Assembly (NCBI RefSeq): GCF_029946505.1
Contig: NZ_JARZHG010000002.1
Location: 62,001 to 126,000, forward strand
Source: Polyangium sp. y55x31
GTDB lineage: Bacteria; Myxococcota_A; Polyangia; Polyangiales; Polyangiaceae
Direction: 5' to 3'
DNA: 64,000 nt
In this document: positions 47,644 to 56,155 of the stretch, one piece after another
Position numbering within the stretch: the stretch's first letter is position 1
How the letters are laid out: every line of letters starts with the position of its first letter
The notes under the pieces: generated by a model
The model's input: only the letters and a program-made list of their open reading frames with translations
What the model was told of the DNA's origin: nothing
Database searches by the model: none
Translations under genes and position numbers: made by a program

Positions 47644-48123
47644 TTGGACAAACCCATCGCCGCCCCGGTCCCCGTTCCACACGCCCCGCACCCCTACCCC
47701 GTCGCGCATCCTTCCGCGCCCCCTCGTCCGAAAGGATCCGCGCTCGGTCGCGCCGCGCGCCTCGCCGCCGTCGGCGCAGTTCTGGGCGTCGCGGTCGCGG
47801 TGCGTTTCCCCCTCTGCCCGTTCGCGCTCATCACGCGCCACCCCTGCCCCGGCTGCGGCCTCACGCGCGCCGCCCTCGCCCTCGCCACCGGCGACCTCCG
47901 CGAGGCCGTCCACTTCCACCCGCTCGTGATCCCCATCGTCCCCATCGTCGCGCTCCTCGCGCTGCAAGGAAGCTACAACTACGTGCGCCACGGCCGCTGG
48001 TACACGTTCGCGTTTCAGCAGACGCGTTTCGTCACCCTCGGCTCGATCGTGCTCGCGGTCGCCATGATCGCCGTCTGGTTCGCGCGCTTCTTCGGCGCCT
48101 TCGGCGGCCCGGTCGCCGTGTAG
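47644..48123 (+). CDS. DUF2752 membrane protein
   Basis: A 159-residue protein with three predicted helices. CPFALITRHPCPGCGLTRAALAL is the hallmark C-x2-C-G pattern of DUF2752. TTG 47644 is used as start, with GGGGCG upstream. It follows the zinc-ribbon gene by 26 bp and is probably co-transcribed; both contain Cys motifs. The function of the family is unknown. Confidence 0.75.
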   Translation: MDKPIAAPVPVPHAPHPYPVAHPSAPPRPKGSALGRAARLAAVGAVLGVAVAVRFPLCPFALITRHPCPGCGLTRAALALATGDLREAVHFHPLVIPIVPIVALLALQGSYNYVRHGRWYTFAFQQTRFVTLGSIVLAVAMIAVWFARFFGAFGGPVAV

Positions 48124-48165
48124 CCGGGCCGCATTCGTTGCTGCACCAAGGATCTTCGCGCCGCG

Positions 48166-48726
48166 TCAGATCGCCCCGCGCGGCGCCGGACGACGCGCGC
48201 CTCGACGCATCCGCGGCTCCGCCCGGGACGCGTCTTCCTCGTCGTCCTCCTCCGAGGGACGCGTGTACGTCGTGCGCGTGTCGCCCGCGCCCGCGAGCAG
48301 CCGGTTGTACGAGCGCTCGATCTCCTCGCCGAGCACGTCGAGCTCCTCGTCCGTGAGGCTACGCTTGAGCTTCGGGAACACCACGTCTTCCTCGACGTCC
48401 GCGTGCTTCTCGAAGCGCTCGCGCAGCGCCGCGATCATCGCCGCGAACTGCGGCCCCGTGCGCGGCATCGTGAGCGCGACGCGCGCGGCGTCGAGGATGC
48501 GCGTGTGCTCTTCGCGCGCCTCGCGCACCTTCGTGTCGTCGCCGAGCCTGCTCGCGCACGCGATGTAGACGTACGCCTCCTCGACGCGGACGTGCGCCTC
48601 GACGGCGCGCAGCGCGGCGTAGAACGCCTCCTCGCTCCCCACGCCGACCGGCGACGCCTCCGCGAGCCGCGACAGCAGCGCGCAGACGTCACGGTGCTGT
48701 TGCTCCAACAGATCGAGTGCATCCAT
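48166..48726 (-). CDS. Hemerythrin HHE-domain protein
   Basis: A 186-residue four-helix protein. Iron-ligand segments are EQQHRDVC (about residue 11), EAHVRVEEAYVY, EEHTRILD and FEKHADVEEDVVFP, giving the H/E set of a diiron hemerythrin. ATG 48726 is used because GGAGGAGAGGG lies upstream. A Arg/Pro-rich tail follows the domain. Bacterial HHE proteins bind oxygen or act in iron and nitrosative stress; the exact role is not visible. Confidence 0.9.
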   Translation of the reverse strand: MDALDLLEQQHRDVCALLSRLAEASPVGVGSEEAFYAALRAVEAHVRVEEAYVYIACASRLGDDTKVREAREEHTRILDAARVALTMPRTGPQFAAMIAALRERFEKHADVEEDVVFPKLKRSLTDEELDVLGEEIERSYNRLLAGAGDTRTTYTRPSEEDDEEDASRAEPRMRRGARRPAPRGAI

Positions 48727-48892
48727 CAGCCCTCTCCTCCAAGCCTGTCGCTGCGGCGGCGGTCTCCGCTCCCGCGGGCGGAAACCATGAGCGAAAGCCG
48801 CGCAGCGCGGCCGTCTATGGCAAGGAGCGGGCCCAGGGCGGGCGCGCACGGCGTGCTCGATGCCGCGCCGGCGCCACGTGGCGGGTGATCTC

Positions 48893-49864
48893 CTACCCTG
48901 CGAGCGCCGCGGCCACCCCGGCGACCTTCGCGCGCGGGCGCCTCATCTCGGAGAGCGCGCGTCGCATTTCTGCGGCGCCCGAGAACCGCGCGTCCGGGTG
49001 TTTCGCCAGCGCGCGCGACAGGAGGACGTCGAGCGCGCGCGGCACGCTCCGGTTCTCCGCGCGCAGCGGCACCGGCGCTTTGCGCACCGTCGCCACCGCC
49101 ACGTCGAGGTCCCCTTCCCCTCGGAAAGGCAGCTTCCCCGACACGGCGTAGTAGAGCAGGAGAGCCGTCGCGAACAGATCACTCTGCGCCGTGATCGCGC
49201 GGCCGCGCGTCACTTGCTCGGGCGACATGAACCGGATCGTCCCTACGAGCGCGCCGCGGCTGTCCGCCGTCACCCCGTCCCCCGTGTCCACGCCCGGCTC
49301 GTGGGCGAAGCCGAAGTCGAGCAGGAGCACGCGCGTCTCGCCCGCGGGCCCCTCGGTGAGCAGGACGTTCTCCGGCGTGAGATCCCGGTGCACGATCCCC
49401 GCCGCGTGCACGGCCTCGAGCCCGGCCAGGATCCGGTCCGTGATCTCGAGCGCGCGCCCGATCGAGAGCGGCCCGTCCTCCCGCACGACGGCCCCGAGCG
49501 TCCGGCCTCGGTAAAGCTCCATCAAGTAGTACGGCCGCCCGTCGCTCATGTGCCCGTGACCGAGCACCGGCGCCACGTTCGGGTGCACGACCCGACGCGT
49601 GAAGGAGATCTCCCGCTCGAACCGGGCCCGCGCCCCTTCGTCGTTCGCGAAGCAGGCCCGCAGCGTCTTCAGCGCCACGCGCTTGCCCGAGGCGATCTCG
49701 CGGGCAGCGTACACGAGCCCCATGCCGCCTTCGGCCACGACGCCCTCGAGCCAAAGGCCCGGCACGTACGGAGCTCCCTGATCCACCGTAGGGCCGGGGA
49801 ACGGAGCGTCGAGCGTCGGGAGGGGGTCCCGGGACAATCCTTCGTTGAAATTCGGAGGCGTCAT
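48893..49864 (-). CDS. Ser/Thr protein kinase with variant catalytic loop
   Basis: A 323-residue soluble Hanks-type kinase. Gly-rich loop GVVAEGGMGLVYAARE (about 41-56), VALKTL (Lys66), catalytic loop VHRDLTPEN (about 158-166) and LLDFGFAHEP (Asp183). The catalytic Asp161 and Asn166 are present, but the Lys that normally follows at HRDLK is Thr163. Activity is possible, because such variants (HRDVTP, HRDLSP) occur in myxobacterial kinases, but ATP handling may differ. The Ala/Pro-rich C-terminus is short. No membrane segment, so it is cytoplasmic. It lies upstream of the hemerythrin gene, on the same strand, with 166 bp between. Confidence 0.88.
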   Translation of the reverse strand: MTPPNFNEGLSRDPLPTLDAPFPGPTVDQGAPYVPGLWLEGVVAEGGMGLVYAAREIASGKRVALKTLRACFANDEGARARFEREISFTRRVVHPNVAPVLGHGHMSDGRPYYLMELYRGRTLGAVVREDGPLSIGRALEITDRILAGLEAVHAAGIVHRDLTPENVLLTEGPAGETRVLLLDFGFAHEPGVDTGDGVTADSRGALVGTIRFMSPEQVTRGRAITAQSDLFATALLLYYAVSGKLPFRGEGDLDVAVATVRKAPVPLRAENRSVPRALDVLLSRALAKHPDARFSGAAEMRRALSEMRRPRAKVAGVAAALAG

Positions 49865-50074
49865 GATCGGGGCAGCAGGTCATTTCTGCACGCTCCCCGT
49901 CAGGAATCACCCGAAAAGTGCATCGGCACCTTGCCCGGCTCGGATCAGGACCGTCCTCAACGTTTCCCCGCGCAAGATGGACGGTAAGCACACGTCCCAG
50001 GTGCGGATGCGCAGGTCCACGAGCGCTCGCAGAGCCGGATCGCTTGCTTTTTCCCGCAGCCGTTTTCGGCGTGT

Positions 50075-52723
50075 TCAGGAGGGCAGGAGCGACTTCAGGC
50101 GCGCGACGAACGTGAGCGCGTCGAGCGGCGTCAAACGCTCGATCTCCACGGCGCGCAGCGTTTCGAGGACGGGCGCGGCCGCATCCGTGTCGGGTTTCGC
50201 CTTCGCGAACAGGTCGAGCTGCACCCCGCCTTGCCGGGTGCGTCCGCGCATCGTCGCGTGTTTGCCCGAGGGCAGCGGCGCGCCCGCTTCGAGCGTCGAG
50301 AGGATCGCCTTGGCGCGCGCGAGCACCGGCTCGGGCAGGCCCGCGAGCCTGGCGACCGCGACGCCGTAGCTGCGGCTCGCCGGCCCTTTGACGAGCTTGT
50401 GCAGGAAGACGACGTCGCCGCCATGCTCGCGCGCCGAGACCGACCAGTTCGCCACGCCGGACCCATGCTGCGCGAGCTCCGTCAGCTCGTGGTAGTGCGT
50501 GGCGAACATCGCGCGGCAGCCGACCGCGTCGTAGAGGTGCTCGGCCACGGCCCACGCGATCGCGAGCCCGTCGTACGTGCTCGTGCCACGACCGATCTCG
50601 TCGAGGATCACGAGCGAGCGCCGCGTCGCGTCGCGCAGGATCGTCGCGGTCTCGCGCATCTCGACCATGAACGTGCTCTCGCCGCGCGCCACGTTGTCGC
50701 TCGCGCCGACGCGCGAGAGCACCCGATCGACGAGCCCGATCCGCGCGGCCTGCGCAGGGACGAAGCTCCCCGCCTGCGCGAGGATCGTGATGAGCGCGAC
50801 CTGGCGCATCAACGTCGACTTGCCTGCCATGTTCGGGCCCGTGAGCAGCCAGAGACGCTCGCCGCCGAGATCGAGCATCGTGTCGTTCGGCACGAAGCGA
50901 CCCGCTGCGGCGAGGCGCTCCACCACGGGATGCCGCCCGCTCTCGATCACGAGCGCCTCGCCCATGTCGACCACGGGCCGCACGTAGTCCTGCCGATGCG
51001 CCACGTCCGCGAGCGCCGCGGCCACGTCCCACGACGCGAGCGTCCGCGCGAGCCTGCGGATCCGCTCCGCGTTCTCCGCGACGAGGCGCACGAGCCCTTC
51101 GAAGATGTCGGTCTCCCGCGCGAGCGCGCGCGACTCGGCATTCTCCAGCCCGTCCGCCAGCTCGTCGAGACGATCACTCGTGAAGCGCTCGCCGCCGGCC
51201 ACCGTCTGCTTGCGCCGGAAGTCCGGCGGCACCTTGCCGAGGTGCGTCTTCGTCACCTCGATGTACCAGCCGAACACGCGCGTGTAGCGGATGCGGAGCG
51301 AGCCCGCGCCCGTCTTCTCACGCAGCTCCGCTTCGAGCTTCGTCATCTCCTCGGCGCCGCCGCGCGCGAGCCTGCGTTGCGTGGCAAGCTCTGCGTCGTA
51401 CTCCTCGCGGACGAACCCGCCCTCCCGCGCGAGCGCCGGCGGCCGATCCACGAGGGCCGCCGCGAGCTTCGCCGCAATCTCGGGCAGCGTGTCCACCTCC
51501 GCGCCGAAGAGTTCGCGCGCTTCGCCATCGGTATCCACGATCGACCGCGTCGCCGCGACCGCCGCCGGAGCCGCGAGGAGACCATCCCTGAGCGCACCGA
51601 GATCCTTCGGCGTCGCCTCACGCAGCACCGCGCGCACGCTGAGCCGCTCGAGATCCCCCACCCTGCCGAGCGCCTCCCGAAGCTCGCCACGCGCCCGCGG
51701 GTTCTCCACGAACGCCTGGACCTCATCGAGCCGCCGTCGAATCGCCGCCACGTCGAGCAGCGGCGCAAGCAGCCGTCGCCTGAGGAGCCGCGCCCCCGCC
51801 GGCGTCACCGTCGCGTCCACCGTCTCGAGCAGCGTCCCCTTCCGCGACCCGTCCGCCCCTCGCACAAGCTCGAGGTGCACCTGCGCGGTCTCATCGATCC
51901 GCATCGCCCCCGTCGGGTCGTACGGCGCAATCCTCCGCACAGGCAAAGGACTCCCCGGCGTACACTTGTGCGCAAACCGGAGCGCCCGCGCCGCCGCCCG
52001 CCGCGCCGCAATCGGCAAGGTCGAAGCCGCCTCCGCCGCAATCGGCTCCGCCACCGACCCATCGATCGTGGCCGCCACGTCTCCATCCTCGAGCGGCTCG
52101 TCATCCCGCAACACCGCACGAGGCGCCGCGAGCCCAGCGCCCTTCTTCACATCCGGATCGAGCCCCCCGCCAACGAGCACCTCCCGCGGATCACACCGGG
52201 CAAGCTCCGCGAGCAGCGAAGCAAGATCAGGAATGATCCCGGCCGAAAGCTCTCCCGTCGAAAGATCGAGCAGCGCAATCCCACGCTCCGCATTACCAGA
52301 CTCGGTGTCCACAGCGACGAGGTAGTGGTTTGCCCGCGCGTCGAGCTGCTCCGTATCCGTCACGAGCCCCGGCGTGATCACGCGAACGACCTGCCGCGGC
52401 ACGATCCCCTTCACCGTGGAGGGATCAGCCATCTGCTCGCAGATGGCCACCTTGTGCCCAAAGGCGAGCAAGCGAGCAACGTATCCGGCAGCCGCGTGGT
52501 GAGGCACACCGGCCATGGGCTCTTCGTCGGGATTCCCCTTGTTCCGGCTCGTGAGGGCGATGTCGAGGAGGCGCGCCGCAATGACGGCATCCTCCCGGAA
52601 CATCTCGTAGAAATCCCCCATCCTGAAAAACAAGATTGCGTCGGGATGGGCAGCCTTGGCCTCCTCATACTGCCGCATCACAGGGGTGAGCTTCTTGCCG
52701 CTACTGCTGCCGCGCACTTGCAC
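50075..52723 (-). CDS. mutS: DNA mismatch repair protein MutS
   Basis: An 882-residue MutS1. The mismatch-contact motif FFRMGDFYEMF is near the N-terminus (Phe38, Glu40). The ATPase domain has Walker A LTGPNMAGKST (about 628-636), signature DEIGRGTSTYDGLAIAWA and the following H residues; the C-terminal helix-turn-helix follows. It binds mismatches and starts repair with MutL. GTG 52723 follows an A/G-rich stretch (AAGGGGGGG). Nothing unusual is seen. Repeat copies C and D lie between it and the downstream-reading propeller gene. Confidence 0.97.
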   Translation of the reverse strand: MQVRGSSSGKKLTPVMRQYEEAKAAHPDAILFFRMGDFYEMFREDAVIAARLLDIALTSRNKGNPDEEPMAGVPHHAAAGYVARLLAFGHKVAICEQMADPSTVKGIVPRQVVRVITPGLVTDTEQLDARANHYLVAVDTESGNAERGIALLDLSTGELSAGIIPDLASLLAELARCDPREVLVGGGLDPDVKKGAGLAAPRAVLRDDEPLEDGDVAATIDGSVAEPIAAEAASTLPIAARRAAARALRFAHKCTPGSPLPVRRIAPYDPTGAMRIDETAQVHLELVRGADGSRKGTLLETVDATVTPAGARLLRRRLLAPLLDVAAIRRRLDEVQAFVENPRARGELREALGRVGDLERLSVRAVLREATPKDLGALRDGLLAAPAAVAATRSIVDTDGEARELFGAEVDTLPEIAAKLAAALVDRPPALAREGGFVREEYDAELATQRRLARGGAEEMTKLEAELREKTGAGSLRIRYTRVFGWYIEVTKTHLGKVPPDFRRKQTVAGGERFTSDRLDELADGLENAESRALARETDIFEGLVRLVAENAERIRRLARTLASWDVAAALADVAHRQDYVRPVVDMGEALVIESGRHPVVERLAAAGRFVPNDTMLDLGGERLWLLTGPNMAGKSTLMRQVALITILAQAGSFVPAQAARIGLVDRVLSRVGASDNVARGESTFMVEMRETATILRDATRRSLVILDEIGRGTSTYDGLAIAWAVAEHLYDAVGCRAMFATHYHELTELAQHGSGVANWSVSAREHGGDVVFLHKLVKGPASRSYGVAVARLAGLPEPVLARAKAILSTLEAGAPLPSGKHATMRGRTRQGGVQLDLFAKAKPDTDAAAPVLETLRAVEIERLTPLDALTFVARLKSLLPS

Positions 52724-52816
52724 GGCCCCCCCTTACCATGGTTTGCCCAGTAGGTCCCCTTCGTTTGTCCAGGGCGCCTCGGAAAAACCTCGAACCTCGA
52801 CAGGTGTTCAGGATGC

Positions 52817-52924
52817 GCGGGGCTTTGCCCCGCACCCCAGAAGGGGGCTGTCCGCCCCCTTCACCCCGGACCAGCGCAAGCGCTGGACTCGGGGTCGATG
52901 AACTGCGCGATGCGCAGTTCATCG
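52817..52924 (+). repeat. Four-hairpin repeat element, copy C
   Basis: Hairpins: 52817-52833 (GCGGGGC-TTT-GCCCCGC), 52841-52861 (AAGGGGGC-TGTCC-GCCCCCTT), 52871-52886 (CCAGCGC-AA-GCGCTGG), 52896-52924 (CGATGAACTGCGC-GAT-GCGCAGTTCATCG, 13 bp). The same four modules as copies A/B, but with different arm bases that still pair. A conserved tail follows (AACGGCCCGGTC, AAGACCGGCGACG) that itself contains the pair CCGGTC/GACCGG. Confidence 0.9.
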
Positions 52925-53023
52925 AACGGCCCGGTCAAGACCGGCGACGTACCTGCCAAAGAAGACGGTCGCGCTGACGGTTCAGCTCGAAACGCACCTC
53001 TACGGTCTTGCCATCGGCCCGCT

Positions 53024-53129
53024 GGAAAAACTGCGCGGAGCGCAGTTTTTCCACCTGAGGTCCAGCGCTGGCGCTGGTCCGGGTCCAGGGGTGGACAACC
53101 CCTGGTCGGGGTCCGGGGTGAAACCCCGG
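53024..53129 (-). repeat. Four-hairpin repeat element, copy D
   Basis: Reading on the minus strand: hairpin 1 CCGGGG/CCCCGG (plus 53113-53129), hairpin 2 CCAGGGGT/ACCCCTGG (53085-53105), hairpin 3 CCAGCGC/GCGCTGG (53062-53077), hairpin 4 GGAAAAACTGCGC/GCGCAGTTTTTCC (53024-53052, 13 bp). The related tail GGGCCG..AAGACCG lies beyond hairpin 4. It points toward copy C. Confidence 0.9.
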
Positions 53130-53143
53130 CGCCACGCAGCAGC

Positions 53144-56100
53144 TCAGTAATATTGCCGCGTAATGTCCAGACGGCTCGCCGAGAGGAGAATGAGGCCTTC
53201 GAGCGACCCGTCGGTGATGGCGAGCTCGCCGGTCGAGGGCACGAACGTGACTGCCTGGGGCTGGATCTCGGTCGTGGACGAGGCGAGGTTCAGGAGGAGG
53301 GGGCGGAAGTTGCCTTGCGTCGCGAACTGGAAGAAGGTGTCGCGCGGGGGGCCGTTGATCGTGGCTGAATTCGGGTTCGCGTCGAATTCGCTCCCCGGCG
53401 CTGGATCGTTGATGGCCATCCGGAAGAAGGGATTGATGAAGGCGAGGATGTCGCCGTCCTTCACCACTTCCCCGTGCGGCGCGGCGCGCACGCGGCCGTT
53501 GAACCGCGCGAGCGTCGGATCACACGAATTGCGGCAGGCGCCGAGCTGCGTGGCGCCGGCGCTCTCCGGGGCGGCGATCACGTGGTGCAAGAAGCCCGAG
53601 GCATCTCCGATGACCGACCATTGCCCGCCCACGCGGACGTTGAAACCGACCAGCGTGGGGAAGCAGCATTCGATGAGCTCCGGCGACGCTCCGCCGCGTG
53701 ACGCGCCGAGCTCCAGGTGATCCTGATAAGCCTCGACGATCGTGAGGTCGCGTGCCTCGCGCGGGAGCTCGGCCGGGCCGAACGTCGATTTGCATTGCTG
53801 GTACGTGCAGACCCCTTGTGTCTCCGGGCTCGTCCAGTGGAGGTCGTCCTCCTCGGGGATGTTCGAGGCGATTTGCACGTAATCGGCGAAGGCCTTCGCT
53901 TTCGCCGCGGCGTTCGCGTCGCCCTCGCTCGCGAGGATCTCCTCCCAGGCGCGTTGCCCGAGCACGCCTTGATCGCAGAACCGGCTCGCGGCGTCGGAGA
54001 GCTTCGCCGTCGGGCCGCCCGTGAGATCGAGCCGCCCGGCTTTCCCGGCAAACCCCGGCAACGCGCCCTCGTAGGTGATCGTGAATGACTGGCTCGTCGA
54101 CTGGGCGCGCGGATCCTCGAAATTCATCGCGACCGTGTGCTCGGGATCCCCGGCGTTCGTCGTGAGCCCCGTTTTTTGATCGATCACCCGGATCGTCCCG
54201 CCCACGGCGAGCGTGAAATGCTCGGGCGGTATCGTCTGGTTCGCATTCGGGGGAACCGGCACCGTCGCGCGAATGATCGGCCCGTTCTCGTCGAACGTCG
54301 ATTGGAGCGTCCCCTGGTTGTTGTAAAGCAAGGGGAAACCCGAGAGGCCGGGCTGGTTCTGCCCCGTCCGCTCCGACGTCCGCATGTAGTTCGCGCTGCG
54401 CGGCGTGTGCGGCACGACGATGTTGCACGAGATCTCGCCCGTGCTCGCGAGCACCTCTTCCCCGCCGAGATCCGCGGGCGCGCCGGGCGGCGGGCAGCCA
54501 TAAAGATACGTGTACCGCGTCGGCGCGCGGCAAAGCGCGTCGTAATCGTCGATGTCGACGACCGCGATCTGCCCCGTGCCGAGCACCACGTACGCGAACG
54601 CCCCGCGCATGCGCGTCGGGCCTGCGCCGCTCTCGTAGGTCCCGCTCGTCCGGTAGAGCGTCTCGGGATCACACGAGGTCGACGACGCGGTGCAGACCGT
54701 GAGATCCGGATCCGGACTGCAACGGACGCCCTCCGGGGCCACGCCCGTGTTCGGGATGGGCGCCGGGTTGTCACGCTCGATGATCACGAGATCCTGCACA
54801 GGGACGCCGAACTCCACGCGATCGGGCGCCTGCGCGGGCGTCCACTCGGGGTGCGGCCGCGTGACGGGCCTGCGCGAGGTCGCGTCCTCGGCGATGTCGA
54901 AGACCATCACGCTGCCGTCGAGATCGTCGACCGCGTAGAGGAACCGATCGAGCGAGCCCGCGAGCGTCGGCGACGCGGCGAGCTGGCTCGTGGTCACGAC
55001 CCGGTTCGGCTCGCGCAGCGACGTCGGCAGCAGCGGCTCCCGCTCGATCGGCTCGCACGGCGTCTTCATGTCGAGCACGTGGACGACGGGCGCGTCGAGA
55101 TCGCCGACGAAGAGCCGTTTCTCGGAGAGCGTGATCCCCGCGGGGCGTGCTTCGTAGTCCTGGGCGGGCGCGGGCGCCGTCACGGGGGGCGCGACGCACG
55201 CGGCGCCCGTCGGCGGAGGCGCGGGCGGGCTCTGCACGGGCAGGTCCACCGTGAGCGGGACCCAGCGATCGATGGGGCACTCCTTCCACGAGCCCGGCGG
55301 GTGCACGTAGACGAGCTCGCCCGTCTCCGGATCCTTGCGAGGCGTGCCGTCGGCCTCGCGCTCCACGTCGAAGAGCGCCTGCGCGTCGATCACGGCGAGC
55401 GCGCCGAGATCGGGGATCGTCACGACGAGCTTGGGCCGACCGAGGCCCTCCTGCGTGAGGTCGACGAGGAAACCGCCTGCCCCATCGGGCTCCGGATCCC
55501 GCGGCTTCGAATACGTGGTGTCGTCGCAGTGCGCGCGGACCTCGCCCGCGTCGTTCTTCGGATCGTAGACGACGAGCATCTCGCCGGGCGCGCCCGGCAG
55601 CGCGCAGGCGGGCCAGCTCGACAGCGTCTTCGGCGCGCACGTGCTGCAGACGCGGAGGTCCTTCGCGGCGAGCGCGAAAATCCCCTCGCGGCCGGGCTCG
55701 GCGACGCCCACGAACGCCGCCGTGCTGCCGCTCGTGCTCGCGATGTCGACGGGCTGCGCGCCGATCGGCAAGAAGTTCGCGCCGGGCACGCGCGGGTTCG
55801 AGTCGAGCACGGAGTCGACCTTCGTGTTCATGTCGATCACGGCCACCTCGCCGCGCGTCGTCTGCGTCACGAGCGCGTAGAGGTGCGGCTGCGTCGTCAC
55901 CCCGTTCGACACCGCGAAATCGTCGGGCGTCGCGAACCGCGTGCCGCCGCATCGCTCGAACGGCAAGGCCGGCGTGGTCCCGAGGCCCGGGGCGCCGAGG
56001 CAGAGGAACGAGACGCGGCCCGATCGCTCGAGGGCGCGGACCTCCGACGCCACCGTCTGCGTCTGGCATCCACCGGCGGAGACGACGAGCACGAGGGGCA

Positions 56101-56155
56101 AACCGAGCGCGGCGAGCGTGAGGCCGCCGAACGAAGAGAAAATACGCCGCTTCAT
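53144..56155 (-). CDS. Very large predicted lipoprotein, beta-propeller-like, copy 1
   Basis: A 1003-residue protein with a lipoprotein signal (LVVSAGGC, Cys30). Repeated strands of the propeller type are seen (HLYALVTQTTRGEVAVIDMNT, DRFLYAVDDLDGSVMVFDIA, FAYVVLGTGQIAVVDIDDYDALC), with PVDIA and PAGI turns. Later parts are Cys-containing (SCNIVVPHTPRSANYM, CFPTLVGFNVRVGG, GACRNSCDPTLARFNGR) and the C-terminus resembles a further beta domain. The start ATG overlaps the upstream gene by 4 bp. The two genes together would encode surface or outer-membrane lipoproteins; function unknown. Similar protein families occur widely in myxobacteria. Confidence 0.8.
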   Translation of the reverse strand: MKRRIFSSFGGLTLAALGLPLVLVVSAGGCQTQTVASEVRALERSGRVSFLCLGAPGLGTTPALPFERCGGTRFATPDDFAVSNGVTTQPHLYALVTQTTRGEVAVIDMNTKVDSVLDSNPRVPGANFLPIGAQPVDIASTSGSTAAFVGVAEPGREGIFALAAKDLRVCSTCAPKTLSSWPACALPGAPGEMLVVYDPKNDAGEVRAHCDDTTYSKPRDPEPDGAGGFLVDLTQEGLGRPKLVVTIPDLGALAVIDAQALFDVEREADGTPRKDPETGELVYVHPPGSWKECPIDRWVPLTVDLPVQSPPAPPPTGAACVAPPVTAPAPAQDYEARPAGITLSEKRLFVGDLDAPVVHVLDMKTPCEPIEREPLLPTSLREPNRVVTTSQLAASPTLAGSLDRFLYAVDDLDGSVMVFDIAEDATSRRPVTRPHPEWTPAQAPDRVEFGVPVQDLVIIERDNPAPIPNTGVAPEGVRCSPDPDLTVCTASSTSCDPETLYRTSGTYESGAGPTRMRGAFAYVVLGTGQIAVVDIDDYDALCRAPTRYTYLYGCPPPGAPADLGGEEVLASTGEISCNIVVPHTPRSANYMRTSERTGQNQPGLSGFPLLYNNQGTLQSTFDENGPIIRATVPVPPNANQTIPPEHFTLAVGGTIRVIDQKTGLTTNAGDPEHTVAMNFEDPRAQSTSQSFTITYEGALPGFAGKAGRLDLTGGPTAKLSDAASRFCDQGVLGQRAWEEILASEGDANAAAKAKAFADYVQIASNIPEEDDLHWTSPETQGVCTYQQCKSTFGPAELPREARDLTIVEAYQDHLELGASRGGASPELIECCFPTLVGFNVRVGGQWSVIGDASGFLHHVIAAPESAGATQLGACRNSCDPTLARFNGRVRAAPHGEVVKDGDILAFINPFFRMAINDPAPGSEFDANPNSATINGPPRDTFFQFATQGNFRPLLLNLASSTTEIQPQAVTFVPSTGELAITDGSLEGLILLSASRLDITRQYY

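Larger units (their letters stand above)
52724..53143. other. 420-bp intergenic region with two inverted repeat elements
   Basis: Between the 3' end of the first propeller gene and mutS, both on the minus strand. It holds repeat copies C and D, placed tail to tail (C plus, D minus), and about 100 bp of spacer. The part nearest mutS carries its RBS. Confidence 0.7.
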
